From: an uncultured Anaerolineales bacterium
GTDB taxonomy: Bacteria > Chloroflexota > Anaerolineae > Anaerolineales > Villigracilaceae
Length of the DNA stretch: 13,171 bases
Reading direction: 5' to 3'
Assembly (NCBI GenBank): GCA_938008865.1
Contig: CALLJA010000613.1
Span: forward strand, 1-13,171
Shown here: piece after piece, positions 6,037-11,942 of the stretch
How positions within the stretch are numbered: position 1 is the stretch's first letter
Layout: each line of letters begins with the position of its first letter
Translations under genes and position numbers: made by a program
Notes under the pieces: model-generated
What the model was told of the DNA's origin: nothing
Database searches by the model: none
What the model saw: only the letters and a program-made list of their open reading frames with translations

Positions 6037-9000
6037 GGAAGTCGGCCCGCCCTTCCTGGACGAGTTTCTCGAAAGCAGTGACGATCTCAGGGTCGAAGAG
6101 GCTGCCTGCCTCCTCGCGCAGGTAGGCCACGGCCTCAGCAGTGGAAATTTTGGTGCGGTAGGGGCGGTTGCTGGTCAGGGCGTCGAAGGCATCCACCACG
6201 GCGAAGACCCGCGCCAGGATCGGGATATCCCCGCCCTGCAGACCAATCGGGTATCCGCTGCCGTTCCAGCGCTCCTGGTGGTAGCGGATGACAGGCAGGG
6301 TCTCCTGCAGGAACGGGATGCCCTCCACGATGCGCGCGCCGATATCGGGATGCAGACGCATACTGGCCCATTCCCTCTCGTCGAGCGGACCCGGCTTGTG
6401 CAGGATGGTGTCGCTGATGCCGATCTTGCCGATGTCGTGCAAAAGCGAGCCACGCTCCAGGGCTTTGAGCTGCGCGGCGGGCAGGCCGATTTCTTCGCCG
6501 AGGCAGACCGCCAGTTTGCTGACGCGTGAACTGTGGCCCTCGGTCTCGCGGTCGCGGGCATCCAGCGCCGACATGAGCGCAGCCAGGGTGCGGTCGTAGG
6601 CCAGTTCCAATTCACGGTAGGCTGCTTCGATCTCCTGGGCCTGGCGGCGCGACTCGACCAGCAGGATGGCGCGTTCCAGCGCCAGCGCGGCCTGGTTGGC
6701 CAGGGTCTGCAAGTCGGCGGGACTGCCCGATTTGTAGCCGCGGATCTCGTGTACGGTTAGCCATAGCACGCCGTACTTGCGCATCGGCGTCTGGATCGGC
6801 AGGCACACGCGCGAGAAGTTCTGGTCGATGGACTGGTAGATGACCCGTCCCGTTTTCATGACCTTCTCGATCATGTCCATCGGGTGGTCGGGGTCGGGAC
6901 GCACGCCGCTCGAATCCACTTCGAGTTCGGCCTCCACCTGGCGGTCGGGTTTGAACAGCACGATGCCCGTTACCACCGCCTCGGCCAGGCGATGGGCCAT
7001 CTCGGCGATGTGGCGGGCGGCGTCGCTCAACTCCTCGGCCTGGATGATATGATAGCTCAACTCGTATAGTAGGCGCGTGGTGCGCAGGGTGGCGCGCAAT
7101 TCCTGTTGCAGCCAGACGCTCTCGATGGCCGCCGCTGCCTCCGAGGCCAGCAGGCTGGCCAGGGCCTCGTCGTTTTCGGTGAAGAAGACCTCGCCGTGTT
7201 TTCCGAAGGCCAGGATCGAACCGATGTTCAGGCGGTGCAGGCGGATGGGCACCACCAGCAGGCTGCGCAGTCCGTTATGATCGATCTCCAGTTTGGATTT
7301 GCCTGTATATTTGCGAATGTCGCGCACACGGAAGGGCTGCACGGCGTTGATGCTGGCCTTGAGCAGCGAGTCGCGGCTGGGGTCATTCTCCAGCGACTCG
7401 AGCAGGCGCGGGGCCTGGCCCGAGTACGCCTTCTGGGTCAGGTTGCCTTCGCGGTCGAAGAGCAGTGACACGTAGGTGAACCGCGCCTCCAGAGTCTGGC
7501 GCGCGATGGTGGCGATCTCCTGCACGGTGGCTTCGGGGTCCACCATGGTCGAGAGCGAAATGCCCGCCTGGATCAACTCCATCAGGCGGTGATGGTAACT
7601 CGAACGCTCCCAGGCGCGCACCAATTCCATGCTCATGGTTTCAGCCAGCGAGACGTCGGCGCTGGAGAAGGCGTTGGGCTGGTCGTTCTCGATCTCGATC
7701 ACGCCCTTGATGTGGCCCGTGTAGATCAGCGGCACGACGATGCACGAACGCGCGGCGTTGTCGCTGCCCGCAGCGTATTCGGGATCGAGACGCGTGTCGT
7801 TGATGACCTGCGTCTTGCGGGTACGGGTGGCGCGCCCAAGCACGCCCTGGGTGATGTTCTGGCGATACCCGGAGGGGATACGGTGCATCATGCGCCCGGC
7901 GGTGGCCAGCGAGACGTACTCGCGCCGCTCTGGCTCGTGCAGGTACAGGCAGATGAAACTGCTGGGGATGGCCCGTTCGAGCGTGTTGATGGTCAACTGG
8001 GCCGCCACGGGCTGGTCGAGTTGGGCTTCCAACTGCTGGCTGAGTTCCGCCAGCAGGTTTAGTTGTTCAGCCCGGCGTTTTTCCCCGGCCAACTGACGGG
8101 TGAGCACGGTAATCTGGTCGGCCTGGGCATCCAGGCGGGCGCGCAGTCCCTCGCGGGTCAGCGAGAAGGGTTTGATATAGCGCGCCACCCGTCGGCTCCA
8201 GGAATTTTCCTTCGTTTCCGACGCCGTCTCGACGCCCGCTTCGTGCATCAGCCCGTTGATGGTCATCAGCACCGTCGTAACCCCGTACGCTACGAGGAAG
8301 GCGGCCAGGTTGAAGATGATGAAACTGGCTTCGCGCATCAGGATGGAGGCGGGCTCCACCCCCACTGCCAGCAGTGACTGGTCCACCACGTTCAGCAGGA
8401 TCGAGAGAAAGCCGATGCCCACGCACAGCACCACGCTGGCATACAGGATCATGCGCTGCCCGAGCATGTCGCCTTCGGGCAGCACAAAATCCATCCAAGG
8501 GATCCAGTCGCCAGCCAGCAGGATGAAGGTCAACATGAAAGGCGCCAGCACGCCGGGAGCGCTCGGCAGCAGGGCAAACAGGATCACCCACAGCGCCCAC
8601 GGCGCCACCAGTGACTTCTCCAGCAGCCAGTTGAGCCGCAGCGTGGGCTGGAAGAACGTCACACCCGCCAGGAGCGACGAGCCCAGGAACACCCAACCCA
8701 GAATATGCTCGAAACCGGCGTAGGCTTCGTAAATCATATTGCTTGATTCGCTCTGATTCAGGAACAAAAATATCCCCGCCACCGCGTTGGACACCAGGAT
8801 GGCGCCGAACGTGGCGCTCCTGCCGAATTGCCCGTTGCCTCCCTGGTAGGCCAGGTTCATCAGGTGCGCCGCCACGATGGACGCGATCAGCAGCCCTTCC
8901 ACGTAAAAACCCGCCCGCAGGTACAGCCAGGTCAACAGGCTGAGCATGACGATGCTCAGCGTCAACAGGATTCTCTGCTGGTGGGGCTTCGACGGGATGA

Positions 9001-9184
9001 ACAGCGCCATCATGTTGGCCAGCGCTGAAAGGATGAACATCAGCCCCAGGGCCAACACGGACCAGTCCGACAGGTTTTCGAGCAGCGCGTGCATCCGCGC
9101 GGGAATCAGGATGACGCTGACCCCCGTCAGCCACAGGATCCCGGCCGCCAAAACGTTGAGAATAAAGAAGGATCGTTGCCTCAT
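6026..9184 (-). CDS. Membrane HD-GYP phosphodiesterase with three GAF-like domains
   Basis: A 1052-residue sensor protein predicted to hydrolyse cyclic di-GMP. About nine to ten hydrophobic segments fill residues 1-310. Next come a helical linker (about 340-385), three GAF-like domains (roughly 388-530, 545-690, 700-838), a second helix and a C-terminal HD-GYP domain (about 865-1047). Metal and catalytic residues visible are E880 and H884 (ETEGH), H916-D917 (HDIGKIG), H945 (LHP), H969, GYP with Y978, and D998 (VVDAFDALT). The family HHE motif reads H969-Q970-E971, so the second histidine is replaced. The C-terminus overlaps the GGDEF cyclase gene by 11 bases. Start ATG at 9184 has no visible ribosome binding site. 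The inputs of the GAF and membrane modules cannot be told. HD-GYP identity is firm; the turnover product (pGpG or GMP) is not predictable. Confidence 0.93.
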   Translation of the reverse strand: MRQRSFFILNVLAAGILWLTGVSVILIPARMHALLENLSDWSVLALGLMFILSALANMMALFIPSKPHQQRILLTLSIVMLSLLTWLYLRAGFYVEGLLIASIVAAHLMNLAYQGGNGQFGRSATFGAILVSNAVAGIFLFLNQSESSNMIYEAYAGFEHILGWVFLGSSLLAGVTFFQPTLRLNWLLEKSLVAPWALWVILFALLPSAPGVLAPFMLTFILLAGDWIPWMDFVLPEGDMLGQRMILYASVVLCVGIGFLSILLNVVDQSLLAVGVEPASILMREASFIIFNLAAFLVAYGVTTVLMTINGLMHEAGVETASETKENSWSRRVARYIKPFSLTREGLRARLDAQADQITVLTRQLAGEKRRAEQLNLLAELSQQLEAQLDQPVAAQLTINTLERAIPSSFICLYLHEPERREYVSLATAGRMMHRIPSGYRQNITQGVLGRATRTRKTQVINDTRLDPEYAAGSDNAARSCIVVPLIYTGHIKGVIEIENDQPNAFSSADVSLAETMSMELVRAWERSSYHHRLMELIQAGISLSTMVDPEATVQEIATIARQTLEARFTYVSLLFDREGNLTQKAYSGQAPRLLESLENDPSRDSLLKASINAVQPFRVRDIRKYTGKSKLEIDHNGLRSLLVVPIRLHRLNIGSILAFGKHGEVFFTENDEALASLLASEAAAAIESVWLQQELRATLRTTRLLYELSYHIIQAEELSDAARHIAEMAHRLAEAVVTGIVLFKPDRQVEAELEVDSSGVRPDPDHPMDMIEKVMKTGRVIYQSIDQNFSRVCLPIQTPMRKYGVLWLTVHEIRGYKSGSPADLQTLANQAALALERAILLVESRRQAQEIEAAYRELELAYDRTLAALMSALDARDRETEGHSSRVSKLAVCLGEEIGLPAAQLKALERGSLLHDIGKIGISDTILHKPGPLDEREWASMRLHPDIGARIVEGIPFLQETLPVIRYHQERWNGSGYPIGLQGGDIPILARVFAVVDAFDALTSNRPYRTKISTAEAVAYLREEAGSLFDPEIVTAFEKLVQEGRADFLEG

Positions 9185-9232
9185 GAGCGTGACGGTACTA
9201 GGATAGCATAAGTAGGATTTTTTTACTACCTT

Positions 9233-9261
9233 TTCCGATATCCAAACCGGTGTGGTACAAT
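9233..9261 (+). promoter_or_regulatory. Extended -10 promoter of rplI
   Basis: TGGTACAAT (9253-9261) is an extended -10 element: TGN followed by TACAAT. A weak -35 match, TTCCGA, lies at 9233-9238 with a 17-base spacer. Transcription would start near 9268, giving a leader of about 50 bases. An extended -10 box can work with a poor -35 box, which is consistent here. Confidence 0.5.
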
Positions 9262-9289
9262 TCGCCCCCGGGCGTGGTACCCTTCGCCC
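9252..9289 (+). repeat. Imperfect 16-base direct repeat at the rplI promoter
   Basis: GTGGTACAATTCGCCC (9252-9267) and GTGGTACCCTTCGCCC (9274-9289) agree at 14 of 16 positions. Their starts are 22 bases apart, close to two turns of the helix. The first copy contains the -10 hexamer; in the second the two mismatches change TACAAT to TACCCT. Confidence 0.8.
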
Positions 9290-9319
9290 GATAAAATTCC
9301 AAGCTGAAAGGGCTTAAAC

Positions 9320-9871
9320 ATGAAAGTATTGCTCATCAAGGACGTGTACAAACTGGGCCGCGCCGGCGACGTCAAAAAGGTCGCTGACGGCTATGGCCGC
9401 AACTTCCTGCTTCCGCAGGGCCTGGCCGTGCTTGCCACCGCGGGCGCCATGAAGCAGGCCGAGCGCATCAAGTCGCAGGCCGAGATCCGCCGCACCGAAC
9501 TCAACAGCGAACTCAAGGGCCTGGCCGACCAGATCGCTGGCGTGGTGCTGACCTTCTCCGCCAAGGCTGGCGATACCGGCAAACTGTACGGCTCCATCAC
9601 CACCGCCGACGTGGCCACCGCCCTGCAGGAAAAGGTGCGCTTCGAGGTCAAACGCCAGCAGGTGGATATGCAGCCCATCCGCGAACTGGGCGAATTCAGC
9701 GCCCACGTGCGCCTCACCATGGACCTGATGCCCGAGATCAAGATCATCGTCCACCGCGAAGGCGAAGCGGCGGAAGGCCACGCCGAGGACGAAAAGTCCA
9801 GGCGCAAGGGTAAAAAGGCCGAAGAGGCCGCCCCCGCCGAGCCCGCTGCCGAAGCTCCCGCCGAGGCCTAA
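9320..9871 (+). CDS. rplI: 50S ribosomal protein bL9 with charged C-terminal extension
   Basis: A 183-residue bL9, which binds 23S rRNA near the base of the L1 stalk and reaches across the ribosome surface, helping to hold reading frame and limit slippage. The N-terminal domain is clear: MKVLLIKDVYKLGRAGDVKKV, then the family signature VADGYGRNFLLPQGLA. It is followed by the long connecting helix (about 42-75) and the C-terminal domain with KLYGSITTADVA and IRELGEFSAHVRL. bL9 is normally close to 150 residues; here about 30 extra residues (from about 152) form a Glu/Lys/Ala/Pro-rich tail likely to be disordered. The start has GAAAGGG seven bases upstream. It is first in its unit and is followed by a terminator. 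It is not next to rpsF, ssb or rpsR, its usual partners. Confidence 0.96.
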   Translation: MKVLLIKDVYKLGRAGDVKKVADGYGRNFLLPQGLAVLATAGAMKQAERIKSQAEIRRTELNSELKGLADQIAGVVLTFSAKAGDTGKLYGSITTADVATALQEKVRFEVKRQQVDMQPIRELGEFSAHVRLTMDLMPEIKIIVHREGEAAEGHAEDEKSRRKGKKAEEAAPAEPAAEAPAEA

Positions 9872-9887
9872 CCTCCCCCGTCCGTCC

Positions 9888-9930
9888 ACATCACCGGTTC
9901 AACCCAACGCGGGGGACCGGTGATGTTTTT
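9888..9930 (+). terminator. Rho-independent terminator between rplI and the rodZ-like gene
   Basis: A perfect 11-bp stem, ACATCACCGGT (9888-9898) with ACCGGTGATGT (9916-9926), encloses a 17-base loop and runs into five T (9926-9930). It lies 16 bases after the rplI stop and ends only 15 bases before the next start codon. No convincing promoter is seen after it, so some read-through must reach the rodZ-like gene unless a promoter lies upstream or overlaps the hairpin. Confidence 0.75.
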
Positions 9931-9945
9931 GTTAAAGAGCCTTCC

Positions 9946-11913
9946 ATGCCCGAAACCCTCGGTCAGCGCCTCAAACTTGCCCGTCAGGATCGCCGCCTCT
10001 CCATCGAGCAGGCGGCCGAGGCCACGCGCATCCGCCCGCATTACCTTCAGGCGCTGGAGGCCGACGATTACTCTGTGATGCCTTCGGCCCCGCAGGCGCG
10101 CGGTTTTTTGCGCAACTACGCCGAATTCCTCGGCCTGGACTTGCAAGTCATGCTCGACGAGTTGCAGGCCGCCCAGCCTGCTGATACCGTCAGCGGGCCG
10201 TTGCCGCAGGTGGACCTGGCTCCGCCCGCGCCCGAAGCCGCTGCCAATCCGCCCGCCGCCGAGGAATCTAGCCGCCCGCCGTTCTGGCGTGCCTGGCTGG
10301 CAGGACGCTCCCGTCAGCCCGAACCTTCGCCTGAGCCAGGCCCCATCCCCGTGCCTGTGCCTGAGGTGATACCCGTGATCGCAGTTGAGCCCCAGCCCGA
10401 GCCGCCGTCTGCTGTGGCGGAGGAGCCGCCCGCCGCCATCCTCGAACCGCCCTCCAAGCCGCGCGGACGAAAGAAAAAGGTGGAAGCCGCGCCCGAGCCC
10501 GTCTCGGCTGTGCCCGAGCCGCCCACGCGCAAGCGCCGCAGCGCGGCCAGCAAGGTGGAGGACGTCCCGGCTGTGCAGGAACCCGTCACCCGCGTGCGTC
10601 GCAAGAAGAAGGTCGAGACCGAACCGCCCACCCCCGAAGCGGAGGCCGCGCCTGAGCCGCCTTCACCCGCGCCAGACCCCGAGCCTGTCGCCACGCCGGC
10701 TGCCGAGGTGCTGATCGCACCCGTCGTCGAGGAGCCGGCTGAGGTCCAGGTGGTGGGGGCAGAGCCGTCGCTGCTGGCGAAGGTCGGGGCGGCAGTCAAA
10801 TCCATTTTTACTTTGCGCCTAGATAGGAAGCCTCGCGAGAAAACGGGCGAAAAAGAGGCTGAGCAGCCGACTCCCGCAACCGAGATGCCGCTGGAGCCTG
10901 TATCGGCCGTACCTGAACCTTCGCAGCCTGAGTCCGATGAATTGTCCGATGAGATTTTCCGCGAGATTGGCGCGCAACTGCGGAAACGCCGCGAACTGCT
11001 CAGCCTGACGCTGGAGGAGATCGAGCGTCACACGCGCGTGCGGATGGTCTTTGCGAAGGCGCTGGAGGAGGGCAATTTCGAGCAATTGCCGTCCACCGTG
11101 CAGACGCGCGGTATGTTGACCTCCTACGCAACCTTCCTCGACCTCGATACCGACGCGTTGTTGTTGCGCTATGCCGATGCGCTGCAAGCCGGGCACCGCG
11201 CCCGCTACCCCGCCCGGAACGGCGAACGCCCGCCCGCTGTGCGTTCGACACTACCCCCGGTGCGGAGTTTCATGGCGGGCGACCTATTCTTCGGTTTGAC
11301 CATTGTGGCCATGATCGTGGGGCTGGCAGGCTGGGCTTTGATACGCGTCTTCGCCCAGCAGGCCGAGCAGGTTTCGCTGCCACCCGTGCCGTCCATTTCG
11401 GAGGCGCTGGCGGGCACGCCCCTGCCGACTCTCGCGCAGGAAGTGACCCTCATCCCCGCCGTTGATACTCCTTTTGCGCTGGCCGAGACGCCCACGCCCG
11501 AAGGCGTGACGCCCGAGATTCCGACCTTGAATCTGAACGTCAACGTTTTTTTGAACATCGTCGTCACTGAGCGGACCTTCATGCGTGTACTGGTGGACGG
11601 GCAGGAAGTCTTTAACGGGCGCGTGGCCCCCGGTGCGGCCTACCCGTACGAGGCGGCCCAGAGCGTGCAGGTATTGACGGGCAATGGCGCGGCCCTGCGC
11701 GTGACCTACAATGGCCGCGACATGGGTCTGCTGGGTAATTTCGGTGAAGTGGTCGATTATATCTATACCGCCGATGGTTTCATCACGCCCACCCCGCCCG
11801 CTCCGCCGACGGCCACCGCCACCCCCAAAGAATCGCCCACGCCCTCGCCGACCCCGTCTCCCACGCGGACGCCCGCGCCCACACCCACATCGACGTCCAC
11901 GCCGCAGAGTTAG
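9946..11913 (+). CDS. RodZ-like membrane protein with two HTH domains and a Thr/Pro-rich outer tail
   Basis: A 655-residue protein. A RodZ-type Cro/C1-like HTH (about residues 4-72) is followed by a long Pro/Glu/Ala linker with Lys/Arg clusters (about 75-335). A second RodZ-type HTH follows (about 338-412), then one membrane segment (about 446-468), a Thr/Pro linker, a beta-rich DUF4115-like outer domain (about 530-605) and a Thr/Pro/Ser tail (about 613-655) that may be surface or wall exposed. RodZ links MreB filaments to the membrane and wall machinery; E. coli RodZ (337 residues) has one HTH. Both HTH copies share a G-x-x-L, TR-x-R, ALE and Q-x-RG-x-L-x-x-YA pattern. The ribosome binding site is weak (AAAGAG, 9934-9939). 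rimO follows after 29 bases. A transcription regulator role is less likely given the layout. Confidence 0.85.
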   Translation: MPETLGQRLKLARQDRRLSIEQAAEATRIRPHYLQALEADDYSVMPSAPQARGFLRNYAEFLGLDLQVMLDELQAAQPADTVSGPLPQVDLAPPAPEAAANPPAAEESSRPPFWRAWLAGRSRQPEPSPEPGPIPVPVPEVIPVIAVEPQPEPPSAVAEEPPAAILEPPSKPRGRKKKVEAAPEPVSAVPEPPTRKRRSAASKVEDVPAVQEPVTRVRRKKKVETEPPTPEAEAAPEPPSPAPDPEPVATPAAEVLIAPVVEEPAEVQVVGAEPSLLAKVGAAVKSIFTLRLDRKPREKTGEKEAEQPTPATEMPLEPVSAVPEPSQPESDELSDEIFREIGAQLRKRRELLSLTLEEIERHTRVRMVFAKALEEGNFEQLPSTVQTRGMLTSYATFLDLDTDALLLRYADALQAGHRARYPARNGERPPAVRSTLPPVRSFMAGDLFFGLTIVAMIVGLAGWALIRVFAQQAEQVSLPPVPSISEALAGTPLPTLAQEVTLIPAVDTPFALAETPTPEGVTPEIPTLNLNVNVFLNIVVTERTFMRVLVDGQEVFNGRVAPGAAYPYEAAQSVQVLTGNGAALRVTYNGRDMGLLGNFGEVVDYIYTADGFITPTPPAPPTATATPKESPTPSPTPSPTRTPAPTPTSTSTPQS

Positions 11914-11930
11914 CGGTAGTTCACCTTTAC

Positions 11931-11936
11931 AGGAAG
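11931..11936 (+). promoter_or_regulatory. Ribosome binding site deciding the TTG start of rimO
   Basis: AGGAAG lies six bases before TTG at 11943. The codons that follow match the RimO N-terminus exactly where family members start, and the next in-frame ATG (12009) lies after the first cluster cysteine, so TTG is the start. Confidence 0.65.
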
Positions 11937-11942
11937 AATCCC

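Larger units (their letters stand above)
9185..9319. other. Divergent intergenic region between the HD-GYP gene and rplI
   Basis: This 135-base AT-richer gap carries the start signals of two divergent genes. Toward the minus strand, TATGCT (9210-9205) and TATCCT (9205-9200) are weak -10 candidates; neither has a good -35 box, and no ribosome binding site precedes the HD-GYP ATG. Toward the plus strand there is an extended -10 promoter, a direct repeat, and a ribosome binding site GAAAGGG (9306-9312) seven bases before the rplI ATG. Confidence 0.6.

Noticed and set aside
8067..9134. Second minus-strand frame (355 codons) inside the HD-GYP gene
   Set aside because: It is an out-of-frame shadow; the membrane-segment pattern belongs to the frame starting at 9184.
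9875..9926. Possible pseudoknot or antiterminator: CCCCCG (9875-9880) can pair with CGGGGG (9910-9915) in the terminator loop
   Set aside because: The seven-base connection would have to span both stacked helices, which is barely possible, and the pairing does not break the terminator stem. C/G runs like this arise easily in such GC-rich DNA.
10314..10805. Minus-strand Ser/Gly/Thr-rich open frame that looks like a low-complexity surface protein
   Set aside because: It is the complement of the Pro/Glu/Ala linker of the RodZ-like gene, which yields Ser/Gly-rich peptides by base composition alone.
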